A stretch of 64,000 bases of DNA, from assembly GCF_003369915.1 (NCBI RefSeq), contig NC_046675.1, forward strand, positions 28,396,001 to 28,460,000, read 5' to 3'. Source of the DNA: Drosophila miranda (lineage: Eukaryota; Arthropoda; Insecta; Diptera; Drosophilidae). Shown piece by piece: positions 9,774-22,700 of the stretch. A model generated the notes under the pieces. It ran no database searches, had not been told where the DNA came from, and worked only from the letters and a program-made list of their open reading frames with translations. Positions within the stretch are counted from its first letter, which is position 1. Each line of letters begins with the position of its first letter. A program made the translations under genes and the position numbers.

Positions 9774-12700
9774 CTAATTCACATCCTTCATCAGGCAAAT
9801 GGCAATGGCGCCGATGAGGCCACAAACACCCATTACATTCAGCGGCATCAGGGCATCAATGCGTTCCTGGAAAAGGCAACCAAAACGATGGTAATTGGGG
9901 GAATTGAGCGGGTAATTGCTGGGCTAGGGAGTACCCACCAAATGCCAGAGGAAGGGCACCAGGATGAGGCCAATGCCGGCGGCCAGGTTACCCATTCCGA
10001 CGCCAAAGTTGCGCACAATCGTGGGATACTGCATGGCCGTGTAGGTGGGAATGATGGCATTGTTCGCACCAATCAAACACTTGGCTGCAGAAGGTACATA
10101 AGAAGGATTAGCTCCAGGAGTGGCGGTTGGAGGAGGACTCACCTATGGTGGCCAGAGCTATCACCCCCGTCTGGCTGGGCACCAGATTCGTGGCCAGGCA
10201 GCACAGACCCGGCAGCAGCATGTATCCGATGAGACTCCGGCGTATGCCCGCCTTGAGCACCACCAGAATGCTCGTGCAGATGGACACGGCCTCGATGGTG
10301 CCCGCCACGGCGTTGTTTATGTAGATGTTGCCCCCGAGGTTGCTCAGGTGAAGGGTCAATCCGAAGTAGATGATGATCAGGGTGAGCCAGATGATCAGCG
10401 TCAGGCACGTGGTGCGCCAGTACTTGCCGCCGAACACCACCAGCAGGGGGTTCACGTGGCCACTCTTGTGGCTCGACGCCGTCGACGCCAACGAATCTCC
10501 CTTCACCTCCTCGCTGCCGGCCCCCTCCTGTTGGGGCTGCACCTCCCGCGGCACTGCTGCCTCCAGGGTCTTGCGGTAGTTGGTCGGCAGCTGGCTGCTG
10601 GTGCCATTCGTTTTGGCCGCCCGCTCAATTAATCCGCAGAGTTCATCCAGGCGGCCCTGGGCCAGCAGCCAGCGCGGCGACTCCGGCAGCCAGAACCTTC
10701 AAAAAAACAGAGGAGGGAAACGGGGCATCAATGTCAGTTCTCCCCCCGAGTATTTATTGGCACTGCGGAATGTTTTTCATTTGATTGCAATTGAAGTCCT
10801 GGCCGGCCACTGGCTAATGTGGCTAATCGCAAAGGATTCCATTCCCCCTGGGGGCCGCTCTGGAGTGTAAACACTGAGGAATGTCCCTGTCCAGGGATGT
10901 GCTTTGTCCCTTTGGGAATCTAATTGATCCCACACGCATTGTGTGTGGGATTCTTTGCTGTTTTCCGCTTCGTTCTGTTGTCAATTCATTTCGTTGACTG
11001 CCTTCAAAGAATGTGCAGGCTTTGAAGTTGAAATGTGGCTGGCAGAAGGTTTAGCCATTCGAAAGGAAGGGAAAGAACTTGAAGGTGGAATGGAGTGGAA
11101 ATATCTGTGGGTTTCCTAGAGGAAAACAGTTGAATCGGAAGTAGTTTTGTATCTAAGATAAGCTATAATTCTTTAGGAATTTCTTTGGGTACTATCTTCA
11201 TTTATGGGCATGACTGTCATTAAATAGGATACGAAATATCAAAGAGTCGTCTAAAACATAAAGTTCTTTTGCTTGTCCCAAAGGCCTCCCTCTGGGGTTT
11301 CTCTTGAGTGTAACCACTATTTTTCTTCCCTGATTTCCTTCTTAATTACTTACCAAATACCAAGCATAATTAGCCAGGGCCATGAGATGACCAGCTGCAG
11401 GATGCGCCAGTCGCGTATGAGATAGGCCATTCCCGAGGCCAGGACGTACGTTACGGCCACTGGGAGAATGTTGAGAATACCGATTACGGTCCGCCACTTG
11501 CCGGAGACCAGCTCCACCACCAGCACGAAGCTCACAACAGTCACGGTCATTGATGCGAATCCAATTATAACACGTAGCGACATGAACATGGCCACCGATG
11601 TTGAGAAGGCCAAAATTCCACCTGCAACACACACACACACACAGAGAGAGAGAGATGTGGCAGAGCCAGAGGAAGCGAGAATGTCAGTGGCAAGGTCAGA
11701 CACGTAAATAAAAGTGTAAAGTCAATTAAAATCCCAACCCGACCCCAGGACATGCCGCAGAGCGAGAGGACGAATGCAAATGCAAATGCTCACATGCTCG
11801 CTCATCCGCAGGACGAGGAGAAGGTGGAGGAGAAGGAGGATGAGGATGGGTGTAAGCAGCCATTGCTGCATATAAATGACAATTAGAAAATGAATCCCCA
11901 AAAAACCAAAACTAAATTGCCACACATGTCCATCCAAATCCTGGGGGCAATCAGAGTCCATCAGCTATGCATTGGGGACTCACCGAAAACGCTCTGTATC
12001 GTCACGAATGCCATCAGCGTGTGCCGCCTGCCGAAACGATCCGAAATCCAGCCACTGAGCACGGCCCCGGCTGCAGCGCCCACCAGGAAGCAGGTCTCCA
12101 CCAGACTAAGGATATCCCGGCCGCAGACCAGCTGGAACTCCTGCACCAGCGTCAGGGCTTCGTTGTCCGAGAACTCAAAGTCCTGGCACTGCCGGTAGCC
12201 CAGGTCGCTGGCATTCGCGGGCCAATTCGTCAGCTGGCCATCCTCTACGATCAGCTGGGAGTAGTCCAGGTCCAGCAGGAGACAGCCATCCGATGTCTGA
12301 CTGAGATTGCGCCATTCCGAGAGATTCATTTGGTTGAGATTTGCGGGCGAGGCACACCAAAAGTCCTTGGGTGCAGTCTGTAAGATTAGAGGTATAGGAA
12401 ATGGGTAAACCAAAGACTATAAAGAACCAAGATGTTGCATGGGGGACTTGGGGTTTCAGTTCTTTTCGGACCAGAGCGCGGGCCTGCTGTCTACCTACTT
12501 GGGTTCGGCCGCTCTTGAGACCCATCTAGGCTGCAAGATTGCAAAAACAACCATTTACATGGCTTGGGCATGATTCAGCGCATTGGTATCGTATAGCCTT
12601 TGCTATTGCTTAACTATTTGACTCATGAATGGTACATCTCAAAGTAATAACTCAAAATAGTTCGCCCAGAGACCTCTTCAGATCCATATAAATCCTATAA

Positions 12701-15700
12701 AATACCTATATATCTTTGCCAGAACTTCAGCCGCAGGTTGTCAAAAGAATAACCAAAATTTCGGAAAGGCATACCCAAAATATACCCAACACTTAAGCAA
12801 TCGATTCACGTTTGCAATTACTACGTGAAGCACATAATCCCCAAACCCGAACCCGAACCCGATCCCAATCCCCGATCAAAGTTCGAATAACAAGTTTTTT
12901 ATGTTTCGCAAAGCCACAAATCGAATGGGAGAAAAGCAGAGCCGATGCCACAGATACTCGTACGTTTAAATCGTTTAAATTTCTTCCGTAGTTAGTTTTT
13001 ACAGACCAATTAATCATTTCATTTACGAGCATGTTTCGTGACAGCCCAAAAATTACCCCAAAGGAGAAGTGCTGTGTGCGGTTTGACTGATTGAAGATCG
13101 AATCCTCATGTAAGCGGCTTATCAAGGGCACCTCCAGGGGGGTTATTCACTCAAGGGACTCTCCACTCACCCGTTCCGGTGTTAGGCAAACCTCGAAACA
13201 GGTCGAAAGCCCTGCCCCAGCCCCAGCCCCAGCCCCTGTATCGAGACTGCGAAACGTGCCTCAATTAAACATTTAGTATGCTGTGAGGAAATTGTTTCAA
13301 GTTCAAGTTAAAGTGCGCCGGCAAAAGCAGAAAAACAGAAAACATGTTCAATAATTCATTCGAGAGCTCTCTCTCTGTCTGTCCTTTTCCTGTGAGGTGA
13401 AAGTGAATGTTCTTTTGGTGGTTTATGGCCACGTCGGCAACTGTTGATCTGGCAGCCTGGCCGGCTCTCCTCTGATGTCATTTGCCGCCCGGTTTGTGGC
13501 CGCTGTGGCACTTGCCTCCCCCTCTCTCTCGGTTGCCGCCTGTCACGTTTCAGGCATTTGCATGGCCTGCCACATACGAATGCACTCGTGCAACAATGGA
13601 ATTCTGGGGTCCGCAGCGTGGGTTCTACTTGTCCGCAGAACCACATACAGATTTTTTTTCTAACTATTATTTTTTTTTCTTTTTTGATAAATTGGTTTGC
13701 AGATATGCACGAGCTGCAGTTGCACCTGATTGCACTTCATTCCAACGACAGGGCCGGACAAGAGGCACACTGGGCTTTGAGGGACTATTTCTGAGGCAAA
13801 ACCCGACTTTTATGGGTCTTAAAAGGGTGGTCTATGGCCTGAGGTCAAGCACCTTAGAGCTTTATGCAAATCTCCGATTAATCACCAACGATTAGCTATT
13901 GTTTTTGAGACAATACATGATTTACGATTGATGAATCAAGTATCCGTCATGGGTTTCAATTTGCATTCAATTGTTAAAAGAATGTTGGGAAAAGAGCTTC
14001 CTGCTTGAGATTCCCGGAAAGATCTTTGACCCACAGCTCTCCCTGATAGATTGCTCTATTTAAACCCTCAATATGTTTGTGGCTAATCGTTAACTTAATT
14101 GTTACAGGGCCGCCATGCTTGACCCCCCCCCAAAGGTGAGAAAGCAAATCCGATTTCGCTTCGCTGCAACCAGTGTGCCCCGTGCCGTGCCGCCTCTCCG
14201 ACACTGGGCCACAAATCGGTAAGTGTGTGTATTTTATTACTATTATTGTTTAATTAATATATTTAGACAGTTTAGCGGTCAATATTAGCCTCAGGTACGA
14301 GCCCGAGACCGAGACCGCGTCCGAGTGTAACCTTTTAAGCTCTAACCTTGGTGTCTGCCTCAAGCAACACCTGATATGGATCAGTGTGTGGCATGAGAGT
14401 GGAGTGGAGTGGCAGCTAATTGAAAGCTTTTGCTCTTGCCACATGGTGGGAAATTCTATGACCATAAAGATGTCATCTCCTGCGCTTTGCAGAGGGAGAA
14501 ATATATCAGAGATATCAGCCCCAAAGAATTCACTTTTGGGAGGCAAAAACAAAGCAAAACTCGTTTGGCCCGAAAGCCAGTTCATATATTTGTTATTACT
14601 CCACGCTTTGTTTTTGTTTTTATTTTGTGTGTCAATAATTAAGCAAAAAAGTGAAACAATTAAGGTGGAACAGGGGAATACTCTGTGGGGAGGGAAATAC
14701 TCTTTGGGGAGGAATAGAAGGAAGTTTAGGGGGTCTAGAGATACAGATTTACTTAGATATTGGGCAGATCTTCTCTAGAGATCTAGGGGTTAAACAAACA
14801 GCCCCAAACTTTAGTTAGAGGAATCCCAAATGGCCCTGGGCTCAATCGAAATTCCCTCTCTAAACGCGTCTTAATGAAATTGTATCTTTCACTGATCGGA
14901 ATGCACGCGTATCTCCACTCACAGTAGGCGCCGCAATCTTTTACACAATCAACAGGTTTGTGGGTCTGTCAGTCTATCTTTCTGGCTGGCTGGCAATTAC
15001 TCGCACTCGTACACCCTCTACCTATAATGTTATCAGAAGTACTATGTGTGTACATGCGAGTAGACGATGGCTGATAACTGGCATTGATTCAACAAAGAAC
15101 CTTGTCATTTGCGCTTGAGTTTAGTTGAAGTTGTCGTTGCGGGGCAACACGATGGGCAACATGTGGCAGCCGTTGGAGCGCAACGGTTGCAGAAAGCTGC
15201 TGGCCCAGACCAGACCAAGACCAAGACCAAGCACAGCAGGTGCCTGCTGCACCGACCACTCACCTGGAACACATAGATGAATATGTGAAATGTGCAGATG
15301 GCCTGGAAGATCGAGAGCAGGCAGCACCAGTGGCCCTGCCAGCGGCTCATGGCACCGAAGAATCGCTCCAGCAATGTGGTCTGCAGCTGGTCCAGCTCCT
15401 CCAAGTCTCTGGATGGCAGCATGGGCGAGGCCTCGCCAGGTGGCAGATCTGACAGCTCCATTCGGGAACTCGGATCTGGCTCTGACTCGAAATCGCAACC
15501 GTTTGCCACTTGTGGTGCAAGCCAACTGAATTAGAATGTGGGCTTGTGAAATATATAGTTTACAGATTGCCATGCCACCATTCAGATGCAAGTTTCGGCT
15601 GAGTCTGAGAGCGGTGTCGCGACTCTGGTGACTGCCGAGAGTGCGTACAAGACTCGGCTCTACGCAGGCGCGGCGTTCGTTCCGATTCCAAAAGGGGCTC

Positions 15701-17541
15701 TGTGATAATGACCAACAATTTGGCCGGAGATGGTACTTGTCTGATAGCCCAAATACGTGTTAACTAAATGTGTTTTTGGCCAAATGAATCATTAAAGAAT
15801 CACTCGAATGACCGACCTTTTTCGGGGAGTGCCTTGACACCCACAAGGTTGATGCTCCACCGCTCACTGCAGCACTACCACTCGAATAACAGGCAGATCT
15901 CTATGAAACTATACCTTTTATAGTTCTGGCAACGCAATAGAATATCTTATCATGTGTCTAACGTAACGTATGTGTAATATCAAGTAAGATTTTCATCAGA
16001 GAAAATGCCTTAGACCGTTATTAAGTGTTTTTAATTAGATAAACGCAATCTATTTCGAATCGAGGGCTATCAAAAATCAATAAAATCTAAACAATTAAGC
16101 AGATAAGATTGGCTTCCTCATTCGCCGATGACACAAGGGCTATAAATCTGTCGTCTCTCTTTGATTTTCTGTGATGATCGATCCTTAATCATCGAGGGAG
16201 GTGCCTCCAATCACCAAATACCCAACTTTATTAGCTGCCAATTGCCATAATCATCGTCTGTGAAATGACTTCTTGGGCTCTTGATTGACTCTGTTGCAAT
16301 CCCTCGACTACCGATGACCCTCTCTGTGTGTCAAGGTGGTATGCGGTTTTTGTTCTGCGATTTGTTTGGGGCAGCCCATTAGCACGCTACTCGATGATGA
16401 TTATCATTCATTACTATCGATTGGCGTGCACTCGGAGCGAGCAATCGAGGCAGGCATTCTGGCAGCAGAACGAGCCGCGAAATGATGCGCACGCAACTGC
16501 AGCCATCCGTCAGATACTTGCCCCGCTGATAAATGGCTCGTCAAATGCAAATGAATGGAGATGCGTGGCGTGGCCGAAAAATGCCCGAAGGTCGAGAGGA
16601 AGTCGAGTGGGCCAAAACAGACGCTTGAAAACCGATTGCTAAAAGTGTGTTTGAAGTACTGCCAAATTGTTGTCCAAATTGACATATTTTTCAAGTGCGG
16701 CGCTTATCAATTGTTGTTTTTTGGCAAGAGAGACCGTGAAATATTTACCACTGAATATTTCGGCTCTATCTTTCGTTGATAAGAGTTTACAGCCATTACC
16801 CAAAACAATCTCAATATAAAGTCTACTTCAATTGGTTTCCCCTGAGATACATTGCCACTTTGGGTGACCAATCTAGCAGGAGTAAACCCATAGCTCCATT
16901 TGAAGTTGCCAAAGTTGACTTTTTATATGTTTTTTGTTGGCCAATTTGTTCATAGATACATAAACGTAAACATTGCCATTACTGCAAATCACTCGCTGCG
17001 CACACTTTCCAATCACCCAATCAATTACTCAATATTTTCTTCCGGTCTAAGCCTCGTGCTGCCCCCAATCCGCTGGTTTTCGGCCTAGAGGGGGGAGTGT
17101 GTGAGGCAATCAACTGATCAAATATTTGGTTTGAAAACCGTATCCGTAACCGACACCAAAAACACCGAAAAAACTCACCTGAAAAACGAACATGAACAGG
17201 TGAAAGGTGGTGGGCAGCTGGAACAGGCAGAGCAGAAAGGTCCACAGGAAGCTCCAGCGGGTGTAGTGGCCGAGGAAGTTCGATATCACATCACTGTCCA
17301 CATCCTGGCTGAGGTCTGGGTTTGGAGGGGACCCTGCTGGCGGGGCTGGGGGGACTGGGACACCAGGAACCTTCTTCAAGTCATCCGAGTAGCGGCGAAA
17401 GTCCAATGCTATGACACTGATTTCCGGTGTGCCAGGCGCAGGCTTTGTCTCGCGATACCCGCCGTAGAGGTTCGCCTCGATGGTGCCCCTGCCCTTGTTC
17501 AAATCGAAACTCAAGGAACCGCGACGCAGCACACCGCTCAT
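9774..17541 (-). CDS. SLC22-family organic ion transporter (paralogue A)
   Basis: Exons (minus strand): 17541-17179 (first exon 1a), 12377-11984, 11621-11354, 10696-10143, 10084-9939, 9866-9774, all joined in phase by GT-AG sites; 605 residues. An alternative first exon (15461-15264) gives 550. The product is a 12-helix MFS carrier of the organic cation/carnitine type in a plasma membrane. Evidence: helix 1 at the end of exon 1, then a large extracellular loop with Cys and N-glycosylation sites (NLS twice, NAS), the helix 2-3 loop GWISDRFGRRHT, the cytoplasmic PESPRWLL signature, and NFGVGMGNLAAGIG late in the protein. Substrate cannot be read from sequence. The gene lies head-to-tail with a paralogue (19790-35866) sharing four intron positions after helix 1. 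From memory, D. melanogaster CG6006 and CG14855-14857 are candidate counterparts; this is unsure. Confidence 0.88.
11628..11655. repeat. (AC)n(AG)n repeat abutting a splice acceptor
   Basis: On the transcribed (minus) strand this reads as a CU run followed by a UG run, ending 5 nt before the TTGCAG acceptor of transporter A exon 3. It therefore forms that exon's polypyrimidine tract. Confidence 0.85.
15264..15461 (-). CDS. alternative first coding exon 1b of transporter A
   Basis: ATG at 15461 reads 66 codons and ends in phase 0 at a GTGAGT donor (15263). It therefore joins the same acceptor (12378/12377) as exon 1a. The exon encodes a short acidic cytoplasmic N-terminus (MELSDLPPGE, then DLEELDQLQ) and a first membrane helix ending FHIFIYVFQ. 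The exon 1a helix ends FHLFMFVFQ at the same splice point. The two exons are thus mutually exclusive sources of the N-terminus and helix 1. The frame remains open a little upstream of 15461 but contains no earlier ATG. Confidence 0.75.
15914..15922 (-). promoter_or_regulatory. possible TATA box for exon 1b
   Basis: TATAAAAGG on the minus strand starts at 15922. It lies about 460 bp upstream of the exon 1b ATG. No good Inr sits 30 bp downstream, so the call is weak. Confidence 0.3.
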
Positions 17542-19789
17542 GTTTCCACACTGGCACTCTATAAAATATACACGAAAAACTCTTTCCTTAACTCTTCGTT
17601 CGATTGGTTTGGAAAAACTCCGGATCGATCGGTTTTCGTCAGTCAGCTGTTGGCGTCGATCTAAATCCGTTAAAAGTTCGCGCGGCTCTGTTATAAGCAC
17701 TGCAGCGGCACCGGCAGCGGCAGCGGCAGCCGCTGCTGCTAAGAAATACGTAACGTAAGAGCGTGCCGTGCAGGTAAGCGAAAAAGCTGCACGTAAAGCT
17801 CCCTTCCTCTGCAGCTGAAGCTTTTGCTTTGATTGTATTGCGAGTAGCGGTGGGCATGGATCGTGCTTACTTCGTGCGACGTCGGCACACATCGGCACGA
17901 AAAAACACGACGAAAATTCTATGCTGATGATCAGATTTTGTCGCCCTAAAATTAAATACAAAAAGTCCATAATCGATCACTTGGATAACTAGAAATATAT
18001 ACCCCCACAACTATTTGTTATTGAGACCCTGCCCATCTATAATTTTGAGTGACGAATCTCTCCATTTCTTTGCTCTTCGGGATTTAAACAAATTCTAGTA
18101 CCTTTTTAATTTGTATTTATTCATATATATATTTCCTTTTGACACTATAATATGCATTTTCTTAGCTTTGGTTTGCTTTTGGTAATTTTTGATTTACAAC
18201 AATTTTTATATATATATTTATTTATTCAAACTTTCTTGGGAAGAAGAGCGATCGGATCCGATCCGAACCGATCTGATCTGATCTCTTCTGCCGGCCTAAA
18301 AATTAACAATTAATTGATTCTCGGGTATTCCATTTATTTCGAAACTTAAAGAAAGACTCTCTCCGGATCTTATATCGTAAGTACAGTAGACAACAAAACA
18401 TTAAGCATAAACTATGTAAAAATAATACAAAATATATATGCACATCTTTGAATGGAGAAATGAGTATAACAATTCTTTAAGATACAAGATACATAAGTAC
18501 AACAAGCGATTCAACAGATACTTTTATACGACGCGCATATGCATGTATTTCTTTGCTACATTTTATTTATTGATTTACATACACGCACACATATACATAT
18601 ACATAGGCATACACACATATACATATGTATATTAATTAATTGTTAAATGCATTATATTGGAAATTTTGTTGTTCTGTTTCTTGAGCCGACTTTTGAAACA
18701 ATAAAACTCCTCGTCCTCGGGGTACATGACTGTACTATATACAAATCCATATAATTGACCGATACTCACTGATGACTGATCTGCACTATATATAGCACTA
18801 TATAGTGTGTATATGTACGGATAGGACTAAGCATTAATTGACTACGATTACTAGAGATTACAATTCTCGAAGATTTATTTAGCCTCTTCTCTTCATTCTT
18901 CACTCTTCACTAATTGATCTCGCGTTTTGGAAAACATTTTTTATTAATAGACAACAAGAAGACGACGACGACGATAAGAAGATTATGTGTACGTTGAGAT
19001 ATTGACAAGACATATTGACAAGAATATAATTTGTGTGTGTGGGTGTGTTGTAATTAGATTAGCAATACTTGTGTACATGCATTAATTCAACAAGATATTC
19101 TATGGGATTTACTCAAAATTTGCACAGAGTTCCAGTGGGGGATATCTGTTGATAGACCTCCCCGAACTCTGTGTAAAAATTCATTGCCTTCGATGCGAAC
19201 CGAAGCCTCGTTTGAGCTCTGGAAAGACACAGAATCTACTACGGATTTTGTCAGGGTAGTATTTCTGTTGCTTTTTGCGGTTTGTGTTCCGATACTTAGA
19301 GACTATGACATAAGCTATAAGCCATTACGTTACATTACGCTTTAGTTTTAGTTTTAGTTTTAGTTGTAGTTTTATTAATTGTTAAGATACTCGTACTCAC
19401 TACGTGCTACGCAAAAACAAGGTCCTGCCTGACATTCTGTGACGTTCTAGCGTTCTAAATTGGCATAGATCTGGACATTCGATTGCTCGATTACCATTCA
19501 TACAATAACTGCGTGTCAAATCGATTTGGTTTATCTATTTATCTGTGGGATCTGTGGGATCTCTTGGATCTATTGGATAGAGGTGGCTTGAGGCGGTGGA
19601 TATGTCGACTCGTTACAGGTTCCAGGCGCGTGGCTGGGCTGGGGTCTGTACTTCTCTTCTTCTCATCATCAGCTTATACTTTGGACCAGCCAAAATATAT
19701 ATTGTTCTTCAGGGCGGGGCACAGGTAGAGGCAGAGGCAGAGGCAGAGACAGGGCAGGGCAGAGAGGCTGGGCAGGACAGCAGCGATTA
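17542..19789. other. spacer: exon 1a leader and transporter B 3' region
   Basis: The right-hand part probably includes the 3' untranslated region of transporter B. Candidate polyadenylation hexamers (AATAAA on the minus strand) occur at 19371-19376 and 18217-18226. The part next to 17541 is the 5' leader and promoter of exon 1a, with a GC-rich GCAGCG repeat near 17700-17740. No coding exon was recognised. Confidence 0.55.
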
Positions 19790-22700
19790 TTACACCTGCT
19801 TGGCAGCACTGGCAGCATTCTGATTGCCACCGCCCGATCCCGAGTTGGCAGCATTGCGTCGGACGGCCGTCGCGGGCAGAAAGAGCACCACAAAGCCCCC
19901 AAAGATGCTCCAGGCGGTGAGCAGAGCCATCAGCAAGTGGCCCTCGATTTTGTTCTGCAGAAAGAGAGAATGAATATATGATAGGATAAAGGAGGTTTTT
20001 GGGGTACCCTTGGCTTACCAGCAGCGATATATAGGGTGTCAGGATCAGGGCCAATCCAGCGGCCACGTTGCAGGCGCCCACGCCGACATTGCGAATGGCC
20101 GTGGGATACAGTTCGGCGGTGTAGACCGGCATGATGGTGTTCCCGGCACTGATCGTGAACTTGCCCATCATCAGGAATGTGATCTTCAGCCAGAGTATGT
20201 CCTCGCGCCCCTCGGTGATGGTGGCGCAGAAGCAGGCCACGCCGGCACAGAAGAGTGTGGCGCAGAAGAGCCACTTCTTGCCCACCTTAGTGATGATGTA
20301 CATGGCCACGGCGATGGCGGGTATTTCGACTAGGCCAGCTAGCGCCTAAAACATTGGGGGGCAAAAACCGGGGACTTCTGTGAGCAAAAAGTTGTCAAGT
20401 GTCGGCGGGGCGCACTAAATCAGAGCGCGGCATCAAAGGTGCGCCAGCAAATGTCAAAATAAATTATGCAATAAATTAGCTGAAAAGCCCCTCCCACTGG
20501 CCCAGGCCCATTGTCGGATTTTCCCGACAGTGATGAGCAAATGGCGAGGAAAATTGGTAAATCTGAGGAGGAGCGAGGGCTCTTTGAAGTGGGATTTCTG
20601 TAGTCTATCTTTAGATAATAGATAATCAAAGAATGATAGATCTTTCTATCCCGTAGGACTTATGTTAACATTTAAATGATTTGTATATAGAAATATTGAA
20701 GATATTCCTTTCATCTCTGAAACTCTCTCGCCGACAAAGCTCCCATTAATCCCTTAAACATTTTATAACAATCGAAAAATCCCCCGAAAACCAAATGCCA
20801 AACATGTTTATATTCGGTTTATTTTGTGCGGCCGGGCCGCTAATCCAAGGCCTCTCCTCAGCTCTACGCGCCGGCAATCCCCGGACATTCTGCTGGCCCC
20901 CTGCCAGCATCCGAGACCCCCCTCCCTCCCCGACCCGATCCCATAAGATGGTGGCTGCGCGGCGGTGGCTGTGGGGGATTTGTCCATGGAGAGTGGAGGT
21001 GGGCGTCTGTGTGTGTGTGTGGGCGGGGCGCGGCGGTAAGTAACATCATAATTCGATTGTAAACACATTTTCACACCACCCTCTGCCCCGTGCACCAGGG
21101 AATTTTGACATGCCACATTCCGCATTCCGCGGAGAGGGAATGCTCTGCTGACAAATCCAATTAGACGGACATCATCCTCGCTGCTCTGACGAGTGGGCAC
21201 TTAGCACTTGCTAAATGATTGCTTGATTGATCGGATAAAGTGTTCCATCCGATTCGCAATCCTAAGTGGATTTGCCAGCGAGGATCCGTACCACGCGGCG
21301 TATGCTTGATGCAAATTAAGACGGACTGAGGCGAGAGGCGGACTCACCGAATTCAAGTAGACATTGCCCCCGAAGGAGCTCATGTTGAGGATAATGCCGT
21401 AGTAGACCAGATTCATGGTGAACCAAATGCAGAGGAAGCAGATGGTGATGCGCCGCAGATAGCTGGAGCGGAACAGATGCGTTATGTTCTGGGAGCTGCT
21501 CTCCTGCGTCGGCGGCGTCAGCTGGTAGTCCACTGGGAGCTGGCGTCCGTTGAATTTGGCCGCCGCCTCGATGATGCGGCGCACCTCATCGACACGACCC
21601 TTGACCAGCAGCCAGCGCGGCGATTCCGGGACCACGAACCTGCAGGCAAAACAAAAAGAAAAATCAAATAAATTATCGGGGAAGAACATGTGCCGCGGAA
21701 GAGTCTTCGCGGGACACCCACGCGCGCTGTTTGGGTTATTTATTCGTTGGTCTCTGAACTATACACCGCGTGCCTCTACATATACTCGAATGTGGAAATT
21801 CATTCGTTCTCCTCCTCTCCGCGAGATGTATTTTGTTTACCTTCCGAAATGGACTCGATTCTTACCAGAGAAAACAGAGGAATATTCCCGGCAAACCGAT
21901 GCACAGCTGCAGGGCCTGGTAGTCTTGCGTGAGATAGGCCAGGCCCGAGATGATCATGTAGGAGATTGGCAGTGGAAAGAGATTGTACATCCCGGCGATG
22001 GTCCGCCACTTGCCATCCACGTACTCGATGGCCAGAATGAGGGCCGAGTAGGTGACCGAAACGGACACCAGTCCGAGGAGGGCGCGCAGCGTTAGATACA
22101 GTTCGAAGGAGCTGCAGAAGTACAGGCAGAGACCTGCATGGATGGACGGAAAGAGAGAAGGATACTATAGATATCTGTGCAATGTTCGGGGGAGTAAGTT
22201 TAAGGATCCCTCTTCATTAGGGCTCTCCAATCAACCATGAACCCTTGATTCAATGTTCGATTTTACCTGAGAGCCCGACCTCCCAGCATCCGCTTCCGCA
22301 TCAGAGACGTGTGCAGGCCACACCCGATTCCTCATTAGTAATGTCCTTTTGAATGCAAATTCCAATTACATTGTACCAGAGATTTAATCAACAAGGACAA
22401 CAAGGCACTGCGCTTGCGGCAGCCCCCAGTCCGTGCCCCAGTCCTGAGTGCCCCACGCTGTGCCACTCGACGTGTGCTGACCCCCAGACATGGCCAAGTT
22501 CACAGTCGAATGGGGGGTGCCGGAGGACGGGACACTCATCCATGGCCAATGTCATGATGACACGTTGAAGGTGAATGTGGGGCAGTGTGGCAGATGGCCT
22601 TTAAAGGCCACAATGCGCACAGAGGATAGAGAGAGAGGCTAGAGGTGGGGGAAGGGGGGGTACCCACCGAATATGGTCTGCAGGATGGCCGATATGAAGA

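Larger units (their letters stand above)
12378..17178 (-). other. introns upstream of transporter A exon 2
   Basis: Apart from alternative first exon 1b (15264-15461), no coding sequence was recognised. The region contains a run of C at about 14126-14134 and scattered AT-rich stretches. Transcripts starting at exon 1a remove all of it; transcripts starting at exon 1b remove 12378-15263. Confidence 0.6.

Noticed and set aside
10120..10632. 170-codon plus-strand ORF
   Set aside because: Lies entirely opposite transporter A exon 4, which has membrane-carrier signatures; the plus frame has none.
17542..17970. Upstream in-frame extension of transporter A exon 1a to 17970
   Set aside because: The frame stays open, but the added sequence is Ala/Arg low-complexity with no family match; the ATG at 17541 is a better start.
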